Shown: in pieces, positions 11,441 through 24,356 of the stretch | Numbering within the stretch: position 1 is the first letter of the stretch | Layout: every line of letters begins with the position of its first letter | Assembly (NCBI RefSeq): GCF_914767665.1 | Contig: NC_059502.1 | Location: forward strand, 59,192,031 to 59,256,030 | DNA from: Harmonia axyridis | Lineage: Eukaryota; Arthropoda; Insecta; Coleoptera; Coccinellidae | Direction: 5' to 3' | DNA length: 64,000 nt | The notes under the pieces: model-generated | Database searches by the model: none | What the model was told of the DNA's origin: nothing | The model's input: the letters and a program-made list of their open reading frames with translations, nothing else | Program-made: the position numbers and the translations under genes

Positions 11441-13891
11441 ATATTCCAATTTTGGTCTGACGTGCCCTAAATGTCATAGGAATCAATCTCTTTGCTGCTC
11501 TTCCCTATTCGCATTGAAAATGGGCATTAAAGACCCTTTCTCCTTCCAAAACACGAAGCATTCGGAGAATTGCCAACAGCAATGAAATTACTCTACCCTT
11601 AAAAAAATATTAGTGTTATGTTCGTGCTTCAATTATCAGACCCAAACCTTTCAACGATATGTAAATGGCCATCGAAGTAATTGTTTCTCTCTTTCTATAA
11701 CTCCGGTCCGTCGGTTATCTCCATCCCATTCTTTCGGATGGGTGCTCCCCAATGGCATCGCTTCTCCTAATAGAATAAGACATTGAACGTTTCACACCAA
11801 TTTATCTCAGACGTTAGGCTGAATGAAAATTATTCAAATATTTTTAGGGAGGCCACTAAGGACTAACAGTTAGTGTTTCGTCTCTGAAGTCCTCAATTCC
11901 CATTTAATTTTCTCGTTCCGCAATCAATTCATAGCGCAGTTGCATGCTTCCCTAGTGGATTTTCTTGAAAGGCAATTTGGGGAGAGAAGAGAAGATTTGT
12001 AGATTGAATGAATCCAATCCAACTCAGAAATAATTCATTAATTATTTTTGCTCAAAATTGAACGAAATTATGAAGACCAAAAAAGGCACAATAGAGATTT
12101 GAAATAACATATCTCAAATATTCCATTGTAAAGAGAATACCTGAAAATAAAGGAAAAATATTTTCACACTGTGGTCCGATTTCATAAAAGTCTGATCATA
12201 TGATAATTCATATTTCATGGTACAAGGTGTTCCTTACAGATACACTGATACGTGAGAGGGAACACCACCACGTGGCTGCTCAGTTCTAAACGGAATCAGA
12301 GATATTTTTTCTTACAAATCACCAATTTTTATGGGGTTTTCACATAATTTCCTTAAACAAAAATCTACATTGTGGAAAGTGAATATTATACATTTGCGAA
12401 TTCTTCCATCTTTTTGTTTTTCGCGACAAAATTGATGATGTGTACTTTTACAAAGCACTAAAATGTTTTAAAAATATTCTTGAAAAAAATCACGTAAAAC
12501 CCATTACAAACGAGGTAAAACTATAATTTCGTGAAAAAAATAATCGACCGTCGTACAGTGCTACCCTCTACATATTTGCTTCGAAAAAAAAAGAAGATGA
12601 GCCGAATGTACAACTTTGTGAACCATAGTAGAAAGTTTGGTCATCGCAGGATCGCCAGAGGGGAAATGAATGGATAGCTAAGTTTGACTGATACACGAGA
12701 AGCCACGTAGTGACAATCTCTTTTTCTGAACCTTTTCAAAAGAAATCTTCAAATGAAGCAATGTTATGTTATGAACTTTTGAGTTACAGCGTGATGGATT
12801 TTCGAAAATTATTTTAATTTAACCGCTGTTCTACTAAATTATAGATATTTTTCTGGAATTTAATACATACAAAGTTGTTCAATAAGTTTTGCGGATACAT
12901 TCACATCGTTCTGTACTATTCACGTCCAAATTCCTATGACAAATTGCTTAATTCACATCGTTATTATAGATGCAGAAATTGAATCAGCCACAAATACCAA
13001 AAAGAAAGTGGTAGCATTTTCAGGCACAGAAAATGTTTCCATGAGTCACAGAACATCCAGGAAAAAAAATTTGTTAAAGATTATCCAGCAAAAATTAGTC
13101 AATTATGGAAAATCAAAAAGCAGCCTAGGGAAAAGTCTAAAACTTTGAGGAGTGTTTTAGAGCTGTTTGGTACCTCAGGAGTTCTGCTTATAATTATTTG
13201 ATAATCAACATTCTAAGACAATTGATTGGCTTGTATTTGTTGTCTGATATGTTAGTTGCTGTTTTATATGATACATGTTTTCAGGAGTTCCAACAAAAAT
13301 TACATTAAACTATATAATGTCAATTCGAAAAATGTATTTCCGTTTTTTTGAACAATTTCACGCAGCCATATTAGTAGCGAAAATGTTTTGACGTATATCA
13401 CTATTAGTTACTCTATGGGGGTTAATTTTTATTTATTCATTATTCTATGGTGTGTTTATACATAATTTTTTTTTCACTTGACGGATGTCAAGAATTTGTT
13501 ATGTTTACGTTGTATTTTTGAAATGATTTTCTAATGGAATTCAATCAGTATTAGTCTATGGAAGATGATTCCTAAATATAAGGTGCCTGCAGCGATCCTG
13601 GTATACCTGAGGATTCGAAAATCGAAAAATCATCACTTGGAGAATCGGTCCTGGTTGAAGAAACTCTCCCAATTTCGGAGGGACTTTGGTATTGTTCACT
13701 TGAATATTGGAGGGATTTCTTAGGACCGATGTGTTTTATGTTCGACATAGATAGTGGCGCAGTGGTGTTCCTTCTTATGCAAGCAGGATGTATTGAAGAT
13801 TGCCTATTGAGTTCTGTCTATGGTCTGGCTTGTTATGTTGAAAAATCATTAGTTAGAGGTGTTGAATTTTTTTTTTTTAATTAGAGGTGAT
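11441..13891. other. Non-coding stretch, nothing recognised
   Basis: No gene or transposon protein is recognisable. A short frame at 12936-13148 has no domain. Parts of 11450-12000 are less AT-rich and look unique, and could be regulatory. Confidence 0.4.
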
Positions 13892-15879
13892 TATACAGGG
13901 TGAGTCTTTGACTTGTACATATATTTTAACCGAAGGTTCTTGAGGTCAAAAGAAACACTTTTTTCATTTACCATTTTTTCCGATTCGGCCCTGTTAAAAA
14001 AAAATAGCCATTTTAAATTTTCAAAATGAGCTAATTCACCCCTGAAAACCGGAACACTGAAGTTTTCTCAAGCATAAGATATACCTCTTGAACCTTGGAA
14101 ATAAGCTACTAAATTAGAAAAACCATCATAAACTCACGTTTAACATTCCATTTGTTGAACAAAGTAGTGTTTATAATCAAATAAATGAGTTATTCCAATT
14201 TCGTTGACGCTAAAGATTAAATATTCTTCTCTTGATTTCTATTTCATTTTCGATAATTATAACGAATTGAGCTCGCTACCACCCATATTAGCTCTGAAAC
14301 TCATATCCATTCATTCATTATATTTCATTTATATGATATCGTTGTTTATTTTTCGTGCAAGAATTAACCTTAAAATCTCAAATAAATAATATTCATCTAT
14401 GAAAGATCTAACACAGACTATAGTACCTAATCTGTGGTTTTAAGTTTGAATTTCAAATTCGAGTGATGCCAAATATAAACACAGCAGTTCGGTTCGAATC
14501 ATAGACCTAATATCCTAATATGGATATTAGGTCTATGGTTCGAATAATCTATGTTCTAAGTTCTAACCTAAAATTTTCATTTACAGTTTACACTGTTATT
14601 GTTATAAGATATTTGTTATGAAATGAAGCATTTGATTTGTTCCAACTATCTCATAAAAATATTGAAATGCATCAATATTTTTGAAACCATCAGTATGAAA
14701 ATATGGAAATATGTAAAATATTCTGGCTCTGTAATCAATGGAAAATGTTAGACTCCACTTGTAATCAAATTTGTTGTTAATGTGTACCTACATTATAGCC
14801 AACTTTACTACTTAATTCATCTTGATTTTGGCATTGAAAATAAATGAGAAGTATTCAATGTAAATATCCACAATAGAATGTTTGGTTTCTTTCAACTCAC
14901 CTAATTTGTTTTCACATTAAAACAATTATGGCCCTCTTGGAAGTATGTCAATCATAAGCTCTTAGGATGAATTTATGGAATAACAAAAGAATAAAAGTAT
15001 TCAATCTCAATCACATGAAAATTTGTCTAGTATGTACCTACTTCGATGTGAGTTTGAATGAGCCGAAGAAGAATACAGTATTGTTCGATAGCAGCAGTCT
15101 TTAGTGGGATATTGATTGTTGTCATTATAATGGGACTATTTTGTGAAAACTTTTTTAAACATGGGTTTTATGAATAATCTGGACTTTTCAAAAAGAATGT
15201 TGATTTTAGTGAAGTATCTTCTTATTATCAGAGCTGTGCCAAAGCTCAGTGATTTTTAATCAAATCGAGGAGTTGAGGTGAGCTTATTCAAATAACTTCA
15301 TTTTCAAACTAAGTTGGCTAGTACTTCAATTCTTAAATCTGAGACATGACTTCATAGTAAATATTCATTTCTGTGGTTTTTTTTCCACAATAGAACAGAG
15401 TTGCATTCAGCCAAAGTACCCAATTTTTTGAATTTCACAGATAATTTTTTTTTTTTAAGATCAAGTTATTCGAAAACGGCGCTTTGTACGAGAAAATATG
15501 AAGAATACTTTTATTTTTCAAATTAGCCAAATATTCTTCAATGAACGTTCAAATTACTATTAAGAGTTGGTTTCTTCGAATTTCTGGTATTTTTATGGTA
15601 TGTTATGTTCATAACAAAGGAACAGAAGAATGTGTATGGAATCTGGTGTTCGGAGAAGATGTATCACATCAAAAAAAAGCTATATTTCAAAAATCATTTC
15701 CTTCGATACAACCATTTACGAGATATAGCCGAAAATCACATTTTTTTAACGATTTTCAACAGCCTGTATCTTTTTAACCGGGCCGAATCGGAAAAAATGG
15801 TAAAGGAAAAAAGTGTTTCTTTTGACCTCAGGAATCTTGGGTTAAAATATATGTACAAGTCAAAGACTCACCCTGTATA
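13892..15879. mobile_element. Non-autonomous element with 109-bp inverted ends, about 2 kb
   Basis: The left arm 13892-14000 begins TATACAGGGTGAGTCTTTGA. The right arm 15771-15879 is its reverse complement, ending AGACTCACCCTGTATA, with only scattered mismatches until both arms reach CCGATTCGGCCC and diverge. Both ends sit at TA. The 1.77-kb interior has no transposase-like frame. Long inverted ends with a TA target suggest mobilisation by a Tc1/mariner-type enzyme supplied in trans. The TSD itself cannot be told apart from the terminus. Confidence 0.75.
14493..14544. repeat. Hairpin, 23-bp arms with one mismatch
   Basis: TTCGAATCATAGACCTAATA and the three bases after it pair with the downstream reverse complement, separated by a 6-nt loop. 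It lies inside the 13892-15879 element. The function is unknown. Confidence 0.8.
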
Positions 15880-15954
15880 TTAGTCGGAAAAAGTGATGTC
15901 GACGAAGTATTTTTTATTAATTAAAAATGTTGTTATAGTTTCATCATTAATATA

Positions 15955-17240
15955 GGGTGTTTTTTTCGAGGTATATAACTTTAAGTTGGCATTACTGTTC
16001 AAGATGGCGACCGATTCAACAGCTGTCAAGTGATTTATTCTCAGTTTGGTTTGGCAATTCATAATGAATAGACTCCCGCCTGAACAACGCTTGCAAATAG
16101 TGCAATTTCATTTCGAAAATAATGGTTCTGTGCGGAATACGTATCGCGCAATACGTCCATTTTATCGTCGACAAAATCGTCCATAAGAGCAGTTAATTCG
16201 ATTAACCATGGAACGTTTCCGCACCACGTTTACTCTTATTGATAACACGCATCCCCAGAGACGCCGTACGCTGCGTACAGAAGAAGCTATTGCTGCTGTA
16301 GAGCGTAGCATTGAGGAAGACCCGAATGAGTCTATCCGCCATCGAGCACAGGAATTGGATCTGTGTCTATCCACTTTATGGAAGATTTTGCGGAAGGATC
16401 TTGGTTTGAGTGCTTACAAAATCCAACTCGTGCAAGAATTGAAGCCAAACGATCATCAAGAAAAGCGTAGATTCGTCGAATGGGCCCAAAATGTTCCCGA
16501 ATTTTCATAAGCGAATTTTGTTTAGCGATGAAGCGCACTTCTGGTTGAATGGCTACGTCAACAAACAAAACTGCCGCATTCGGAGTGAATCTAATCCTCA
16601 AGTGTATGTCGAAAAACCGTTACATCCAGAAAAACTGACTGTTTGGTGCACTTTATGGGCTGGTGGAATCATTGGTCCGTACTTCTTCAAAAACGATGAT
16701 GGCCAGAACGGTACAGTCAATGGTGATCAGTGTAGAGCCATGATTACTAACTTTTTCATTCCTGAATTAAACAACCATCATGTCCAGGAGCTGTGGTTCC
16801 AACAAGACGGCGCAACATGACACACAGCTCGTGCCACAATCGATTTATTGAAAGACACGTTTGATGACCGCCTAATTTCACGTTTTGACCTGTGAATTGG
16901 CCTTCAAGATCTTGAGATCTAACACCGCTAGACTACTTTCTGTGGGGCTATGTAGAGTCATTGGTCTATGTGGATAAGCCACAAACCCTTGACCATTTGG
17001 AAGACAACATTCGCCGTATTATTGCCGATATACTGCCACAAATGTTGAAAAAAGTCATCGAAAATTGGACGTCCAGATTGGACTACATCCGAGCCAGCCG
17101 TGGCGGTCATATGCCAGAAATAATATTTAAAATTCAATGCCACAAGATTATCTTGCGGATAAATAAAATTCATGTCAATCGAATAACCCATCCTTGCTTC
17201 ATTGCAATTTAAAGTTCTATAGCTCTAAAAAAAAACACCC
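15955..17240 (+). pseudogene. DD41D-type Tc1/mariner element, near full length
   Basis: The 1286-bp copy runs from GGGTGTTTTTTTCGAGG to AAAAAACACCC. Its frames give the N-terminal DNA-binding region (16077-16490), FSDEAHFWLNG and YFFKNDDGQNG (16491-16820), and a C-terminal frame with QTLDHLEDNIRRIIADI (16961-17212). There are in-frame stops after the first helices (about 16183) and within the second catalytic region, plus frameshifts near 16490 and 16890. The structure is complete but the gene is dead. It shares layout and termini with the copies at 9564, 48928 and 56006. Confidence 0.88.
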
Positions 17241-18305
17241 TTTATAATATGCGCATCTGAAATCTTGATACTGAATTTTGAATCACCCTGTATAATATCG
17301 AAACGTCGCTCTAGCATCCAAAATATTTTATTCAGTTGTTATTCATGAAATTTGGAAATAAACGGGAATTGTTTATCCATACTGAACTAAGTTCATCAAT
17401 ACTGAACTATTATATCCTGTTCTTGAATTTTTTCGAGAGTTCCAATTGTGATACGAATTAACTTCAACATGAAGGTACTCTACAAAAAAATCAAATCGCG
17501 CAATTGCCTCATGAACTATTCGGCGCAACGTCCGTCCTGTAAACTGCAAAACACGGAAATGCTCTAAGCTTTATTTATTGAATTGATCAAATACAAAATG
17601 AACATGTGGAGCAAGCCAACTCGAGAAAAGCAGTGCTCTTATACGGGGCAAAAACCGGATAGAAACATATTTGTTTTAATCCAGGCTATTGTTGTGACAG
17701 TAATTTCGTTACGATCTCCGTCTGCGGTATTTCAAATTCAGGGAAGACCACGAATCTTGGTGCTTGGATTGCAAATGTCGAAACGGGTCGGTTTGCCGGG
17801 TCCTTTGCGATTCGAATTCAATTCCTGGGGTCGGCCGGTTCGCACTTGATTTATACGAGTTCTTGCTTTGTTGATAATTGGCTGGGGCTTTTTTTTTCCC
17901 TGTTAGAAAGTGAGGAAGCATTTTGATTTATATGTCTCAGATCGGGTTGATTCGATTATAAGAACTTGTTGAAAGTTATATGGCCGCTCCTTTCGAAAAC
18001 ACCTCCGGAATACGGTTAGTAGCATCATAAGGATGTTGGTTATAGGTTGAAAGCTTCATATTGAAGTTACAATAACAATGGAGTTGGAATCTTTTGGATT
18101 GTATCTTTGTTATCCATTGAATAATTGATAATTTATGATTACTGACAATCATTTTCAAATAAAAAAGAGTAATATTCCTCGAAAACCTTGAATTCTTATA
18201 TACTATCTGACAAAAAAACTGGTTGAACATGAATAGTACAGCAAGAAGTAAATAATTGAAATTCTGAGAAAAAAACGAAGGGTTAACAATTTTTCATTGA
18301 ATTTG
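17241..18305. other. Non-coding stretch with a solitary TACAGGGTG-type end
   Basis: Directly after the preceding transposon, ATCACCCTGTATA (17273-17287) is a lone terminus of the family seen at 6784 and 13892. A somewhat GC-richer segment lies at about 17700-17850 (for example GGGTCGGTTTGCCGGGTCC). No gene is recognised. Confidence 0.35.
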
Positions 18306-18601
18306 TTAATAATATGTTTGTCCACTGCGATTATCTATATACTCCCCAACACGTCTCGGCATTGATGCAATAAGAAGGTCTATTTCTTCTTGAGGGATAC
18401 TATCGCAAGCTAACTGTACTTCATGACTCAGAGCCACCATAGTCCTTTTTGGCTGGGATAAATTTCCAAGCCTTCTTCCCATGATGTCCCAAACATGCTC
18501 TATAGGCCAAAGATCGGGGGATCTGGTCGGCCATTGCAACAGATTCACATGGGTTGCTACGAAAAAGTTTAAATTAACTCTGCAACATGAGATCAGGCAT
18601 T

Positions 18602-19348
18602 CATCTTCATCATCATCATCAACCAGCCCTTTGCATCCACTGCTGGATATAGGCCTCCCTCATTTCTGCCCATTGACCTCTATTCTGAGCACTCTGCATC
18701 CAGTTTGTGATCATCCTCTTGATGTCGTCAGTCCATCGCGTGGGAGGTCTTCCCCTGTTTCTTTTGTCGGCTCTTGGTCTCCACTTGAGCAGCCTCTTTG
18801 TCCATCATCCATCTACCATCCGTGATACATGCCCAGCCCAGTTCCACTTGAGCCTAGCTATCTGATAGATAACATCTGTGACTCCTGTTCTCATCCGTAA
18901 GTCCTCATTTCTAACGTGGTCACGAAGTGACACACCGAGCATCGATCTTTCCATCTTACGTTGCGCAACTATGAGCTTATTAGCAGATGTGACAGTTGGA
19001 GTTAAGGTTTCGGTGCCGTAGGTCATAACCGGCAAAATACACTGATCAAATACCCTTCGCTTCAGACAAACCGAGAGGTTACTCTTAAACACACCCCCAA
19101 GTCTGCCATACGCAGCCCAAGAAAGCGTTATTCTTCTTTTCAACTCGCATTTTTGGTTGTCTCTCCAGATTCGTATTTCATGACTCAGATATATGTATCT
19201 ATTCACCAAATTCACATAATGGTCACCAATGGCAATATTTGCACTAGGGACCAGATTCGTCATGAATGTTGTCTTGGAGATATTAATTTTCAGCCCGACC
19301 TGAGCACATACTTCCCGAAGATCTTCCAAAATTTTCCTGATATCTTGT
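18602..19348 (-). pseudogene. 5'-truncated RTE-type LINE inserted with a 10-bp TSD
   Basis: The minus-strand frame (18805-19329, 174 residues) begins after the RT active site with VGLKINISKTTFMTN. It continues through YIYLSHEI, MTYGTETLTPT, ERSMLGVSLRDHVRNEDLR and KWNWAGHVSRM, the standard C-terminal order of insect RTE-type endonuclease/reverse transcriptase proteins. The 3' end is the expected trinucleotide tail (TCATCATCA read on plus, 18602-18622). ATCAGGCATT flanks it at 18592-18601 and 19349-19358, a clear target-site duplication. The truncated copy is dead but its boundaries are crisp, so it is relatively young. Confidence 0.9.
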
Positions 19349-19750
19349 ATCAGGCATTATCTTGCTGTAATATTGTATTCTCGAGCCGGTTAAAGTAAGG
19401 GAGAACATATGGCTTCACTATGTCTTGAAGGTATTGCAGCGCTGTCATGTTACCACGAATAAAGATTAAAGATGAACTACGGGCATGTCCTATAACATAC
19501 CATAACGCCTATTGCCTGGTGTACATGAGGCTCAACATAAAACTGAGGTACACGTCTTTCTTCCCGACGTCGTCTAACCCTTCTTCGGCCATCATGTGCA
19601 GCCAAGGGGAATCGAGATTAATCAGAAAAGACGACCTGATGCCATTCCACATTCCAATGTTGACGTACTCGCTGCAGTCTATGCTCGACCGTCTGAGGTA
19701 ACACAAGATGGGTTCGCTGATGCTGCAGTCCAAAAGAACTTATCTGGCGG

Positions 19751-19988
19751 CATGGGCGCCCGCAGTGGGGGGGCAGGGGGGCTATGGCCCCCTCTGAGAT
19801 GTTGATTACCTCAGTTTTCAGCACAACACCCTCAATATTACTTTCTCAATCCAAAGGGCATGGAAAAAAGAAAATTAATTGATTCACAACAATTTTCCGG
19901 TTTTCAATGACAATCTTGGACACGCCTTATCGTTTTTCAATAATTTTCATTTTGCCCCCCCAGAGAAAAATTTCTGCGGGCGCCCATG
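19751..19988. mobile_element. hAT-like MITE, 238 bp, 8-bp TSD
   Basis: The terminal inverted repeats are perfect over 15 bp (CATGGGCGCCCGCAG / CTGCGGGCGCCCATG), with G-rich and C-rich tracts just inside. The flanks TCTGGCGG (19743-19750) and TCTGACGG (19989-19996) are an 8-bp duplication with one mismatch, the size typical of hAT elements. The interior is non-coding. It sits inside the Tc1-like gene, so it arrived later. Confidence 0.8.
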
Positions 19989-20300
19989 TCTGACGGTAAA
20001 CCGTTCGGACAGTTACAGGTGGCCTTGTTCTCCTGACCACTCATCAGCCAAAGATTGAGTTGTCGAAAGTCGGTCTCTAATGGCCATAAGTCTTAGACGT
20101 CTTTTGTGCCCGTTCGACGTCCGGTACCTACTCTTCTTCAATTCTGGGCATTATCAAACCACGCTTGATAATATTTCATAACAGTAGTTGGATTTCTGTT
20201 CGCACGATTAGTGATTTCTCGAAATGACAACCCCGCCTCCCGTAGACCAATAATTTCAAATTCATTTCAACTGGCAATTAATTCCGAGTACACGTGCTCT

Positions 20301-21689
20301 GGGCATTGTAACAACAACTATTCATCAACTTTGGATCTCCATGAGCAGCTGCTTTGTTGTAATATTTGAAAAACTTGCAAGAAACGACTACAATATTTAA
20401 GTAACAAAAATTGTTTACATGAAAAAACCTTCCCGATTTTTTTCTTCAAATTCTATCATTTACTCCTCGCTATAATATCTATGTTTCATCAAAAAATAAT
20501 TTAAAATTTAAACAGCTCCTTCTGGGTGTTGCAGTTTCTTTGTCACTGTTTGTCAGTTAGTATATAAATAATCTGAATAACCATAAACAAAATAAACAAA
20601 TATGGATAGGATAGAATAAAAGTTGAACATATCATGGAAATTTGGGAACACATATTGACAGCATGAATTTAGAGAGCAAATCTTCTTTATATCATTGCTA
20701 CACAGGAAATATATGAAAATCATCATACAATATTTCCTCTGCGGCATTTCTGCGGACCTTTTGAGTTCCAAATCCAGTAACTAACTGGTATAACGAAGTG
20801 GAAGTTCTTTATGAGTATATTTAATGACTATATCCGTTTGAAATGTCCATTCCACTATCAATCAGTGGTCAGTGTTCCTAAATTAGAAGTACAAAGGAAA
20901 ATGAGATAAATTTTCTTTAGAAAAAAGTTCTATTAACATATTTCTTGTAATACCACATTTTTGTGAAACAGTTTATTGAATCTTTATGAATCTTCACTAC
21001 ACATTGGGGAAATAAGTACCAAAACTTTCGGTTGATTTATTTATCACAGCTAACTAACTGGAACGTAATAATAATTAGAACCTTTCTGAGAGTTACTAGA
21101 GAACCGTTCAAAGTTTTTTCGCGAAATCGGTAGCAGGTACGACAAAACTACAATTTACCAAAAAATATAGCACTGGATCAAAGTTTTATTTGATATTTTC
21201 CTGACTAACAGTCGCCCATCAAACTAAATTTCTAAATAGCAGGGACAGTCACAGAAAAAATATAACTTTGTAGATTTACATTAAAAATTATGTAGCATAT
21301 CACATGATGTTAACTTCAAATTGAAATATCTATCTCTAGTTTAAGTTGAATATCTTGTAAAGGGAAGGTGCTATGAGAAAAAATCAAACTTTAGCACCCT
21401 TTATCTCGAAAATAAAAGGTTTGCGTGCCCATGTTCATAGGACTTTTTTGTCTTCAAATGATTCGAGCTATCGGTTATTTATGTTTGTACTTACTTCCAA
21501 TTTAGGAGTACCCAGTATTATCATATGCCGAATCAATTATTAGATTTGGTGAAAAGAGGTTTATTAGTGAACAAGATAAATCATAATCATAATTCATCAT
21601 TATCATAACTACAACCTCAGTAGGTTTACGAGTATTAGAGGAAAACCGATCAGGTTCATTTATCTTCACCTATGTAGACGTACCTTATC
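20301..21689. other. Non-coding stretch, nothing recognised
   Basis: Only short chance frames (for example 20553-20771 minus) and AT-rich sequence are present. No repeat or gene could be supported. Confidence 0.45.
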
Positions 21690-21960
21690 TTCATGCGTAA
21701 ACCACTTGAGCACCTTTTTAGCATCAAAGAAAGAAAGACCAGATACATCGGGCATGTAATGAAAGGTGCGAAATATGAGCTTTTGAGGTTTATAAGATAC
21801 ATGGCAGAAGATCGGTGGGTAGAAGACAAAATTCTTGGCTGAAGGATTTAAGAAGACCTCCACTGACATTTTCAGGGCAGCTACATCTAGAATTTTGATT
21901 GCCAGATGAATCGCCAACTTTCGTTAGGAGATGTCGTACTGAGAAGGAGATGCAGGCCTA
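21690..21960 (+). pseudogene. RTE-type LINE C-terminal tail
   Basis: The plus strand reads SIKERKTRYIGHVMKGAKYE, then LLRFI, and after stops continues FRAATSRILIAR and IANFR. This is the conserved tail of insect RTE-like polyproteins (KTRYIGHVMRG...ELLRLI...IANLR). Several stops and frameshifts show it is dead. It belongs to a different RTE subfamily from the copy at 18602, whose corresponding stretch is KWNWAGHVSRM. Confidence 0.65.
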
Positions 21961-22146
21961 CCAATAAAGTAGATCTGCTGGGTCATTTATAATTATATTT
22001 GATAGGTACCCCTATCACTCTCCTTTCTCTTGAATGCTGATAACCACATATATCTTCCAAATGCCTGAAACCTTTAAAAATATGTAAAAAATAAACAACA
22101 ATAGACTTCACAGACTCCATGATTTTTCGTATATGATATTTTACAT

Positions 22147-22822
22147 ACAAACTGCCGCATTTGGAGTGAAGCTAATCCTCAAGTGTATGTCGCAACACCG
22201 TTATACTCAGAAAAACTGACTGTTTGGTGCGCTTTATGGGCTGGTGGAATCATTGGTCCGTACTTCTTCAAAAACGATGATTGCCAGAATGTTACAGTCA
22301 AAGGTGATCGGTATAGAGCCATGATTACTAACGTTTTCATTCCTGTATTGAACAACCATGATGTCCAGGAGCTGTGGTTCCAACAAGACGGCCCAACATG
22401 TCACACAGCTCGTGCCACAATCGATTTATTGAAAGACATATTTGGTGACCGCCTAATTTCACGTTTTGGACCTGTAAAATTGGCCTCCAAGATCTTGTGA
22501 TTTAACACCGCTAGACTACTTTCTGTGGGGCTATTTAAAGTCATTGGTCTATGCAGATAAGCCACAAACCCTTGACCATTTGGAAGACAACATTCGCCGT
22601 GTTATTGCCGATATACGGCCACAAATGTTGGAAAAAGTCAGCGAAAATTGAACGTCCAGATTGGACTACATCCGAGCCAGCCGTGGCGGTCATATGCCAG
22701 AAATCATATTTAAAATGTAATGCCACAAGATTATCTTGCGGATAATTAGTCAACAATGTCAATCGAATAATCCATCGTTGTTTCATTGCAATTTAAAGTG
22801 CTATAGCTCTAAAAAGAAACCC
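22147..22822 (+). pseudogene. DD41D-type transposase, 5'-truncated copy
   Basis: This copy begins abruptly in the codons for NCRIWSEANPQVYVATPL. It keeps YFFKNDDCQNV and FQQDGPTCHTARATIDLL (frame 22183-22500), is frameshifted before LTPLDYFLWG, and continues to the 3' terminus ending in CCCTTTA. The N-terminal DNA-binding domain and first catalytic motif are missing. Confidence 0.85.
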
Positions 22823-24356
22823 TTTACATTTTTCATCTCTATAACGGAGCATGGTAACTTTGCCGTAGAAATGTTGGGTTTATGTCCGGTACCGTTCTCC
22901 AAAAAAATATATAACTGACGACGCCAACTCTCGAGCTAGCAGAGAGTCATTACTGATGTTAAATGTCAACTAAGATTTCTAAAAATCCTGGACCACTGGT
23001 TAGATTTCGTTTGAGATAATTCTAGTGATCAAGGTATTCCTGATATTTTCATGACAACATCAAATTTCCATTTCTTTCCTTGTAAGGCGTGGACAGAACA
23101 TCATTTCTAGAGATCCATCTGTTAACCTAGATTTTTGTCAGTCCGATATGTTGTTTTATTGTGAACACTTATCCGATTTCTAAAAATGCGTTTCCTTGTT
23201 TATCGGGGTACAAAAACCAAGCACCAAACGAAGATCCTGATCATTACTCTTTCCACAAGTTAAGCCAAAGTTGCTAGATGTGTACAGAGTAATCAATGGA
23301 GTAGGAGAACGTTTCCAGAGAAAAACATCCATTAACTGATCTCATTCCACGAGATCTGGCGAATAACATGATGGCTCATCATCCATCTTTATTAATTCCG
23401 CGTCTAGGTTACGCCTTATCGACTGCGCCACTTTCCAGTGACATAAGTTTCCGAGACTTTTATGGCACTGTAAAACATGCCCAGTTACAAAATTCATTAG
23501 ATACCATCAATTACCCACTCGATGTTGATCCTTTGAGAAATAAATTGAGTGGAAACGATTCCAATTCCGCGTTTCTCGCTTTCTTTCTTTCAATTCGGCC
23601 GAATTTTGCCGCATTTACTCCCTGATGAGTCGAAAACAACGGTTATTGCTCCTTCTTTATGAGAAAAGTTCTAGGTATAAGGGCGAAAAAAAGATGTCTG
23701 TCTGTGGAACTTCAAAATGAATAAACGGTTCTGACGGACGATTTGATTGTATTCAATTGATCCAGATGATGATGAAGGGATATTAATTACTCCTTTTATA
23801 GGTGCTTATATGTGATAATAGATCACATGATTCATTTCACTTTGCTCATTGGCATTTTTTATTTGTAGATGAAAACTGAGTGTTGGAGGCATTTTGAATA
23901 TCCTAGTTGAATACTTATTGTGTTTTTGAACTGTGAAAATCAAAATAACCAAGTTGAATTGAATTGATTTTTCTTCACAAAAAATCCCTGAATACACAAA
24001 TTCATCAATTTCCCTATCACTGAATTCTAACCTTACTGAACAGAAATGTCGACACAGTTTGACATTCTCAAGTTTCAAACCATAGAAAACAACCATCGAA
24101 ACTTCTCATGCAGCTTAAAAAACAGCCGTTACATTCCGATAATATGAATCATTGATAAGACAGAAGATGTTGAAGACAGATGTAACATTATATAATTTCG
24201 GTCCAATTAATTGTGGCCAATTAAATGTAATAAATAATAAAGAGCAGATTTCACTTTTTTTGTTGGGGATTATCATTTAGGATCCAATCATATAGTCTAG
24301 TAGACAAATACAAAAAAGGTGGGTCTGCTGGAAAAAAATTCTGAAACAGATTGTTC
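22823..24356. other. Non-coding stretch, nothing firmly recognised
   Basis: A frame at 23368-23625 lies in a less AT-rich segment (23370-23640) but has no recognisable domain. It could be a chance frame over a unique, possibly regulatory island. The rest is AT-rich. Confidence 0.35.

Larger units (their letters stand above)
18306..20300 (-). pseudogene. Tc1-like transposase gene split by two insertions
   Basis: Reading on the minus strand, the N-terminus (20300 to about 20150) has a helix-turn-helix (EIIGLREAGLSFREITNRAN). Broken frames down to about 19360 include WNGIRSSFLINLDSPWLHMM, where the first catalytic motif is normally FSDESRF. After an interruption, 18548-18306 gives the C-terminus with TRSPDLWPIEHVWD, the third catalytic motif (E of PIE), and an ending typical of the family (MPRR...GG.T.Y). 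An RTE fragment (18602-19348) and a hAT-like MITE (19751-19988) interrupt it, and stops are frequent. Confidence 0.75.

Noticed and set aside
14491..14501. GGTTCGAATCA, close to a Pol III B box
   Set aside because: It lies in a long palindrome, the last bases do not fit, and there is no A box or tRNA fold upstream.
18481..18825. 114-residue plus-strand frame
   Set aside because: It is antisense to the Tc1-like C-terminus and the RTE 3' end, and its Ser run comes from the RTE trinucleotide tail.
23368..23625. Possible host exon of 85 residues
   Set aside because: No recognisable domain, no supporting neighbouring exons, and no clear splice sites.
23619..23635. CTGATGAGTCGAAAAC, resembling a hammerhead core
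   Set aside because: There is no room for stem II between CTGATGA and GAAA, and no pairing stems I or III were found.
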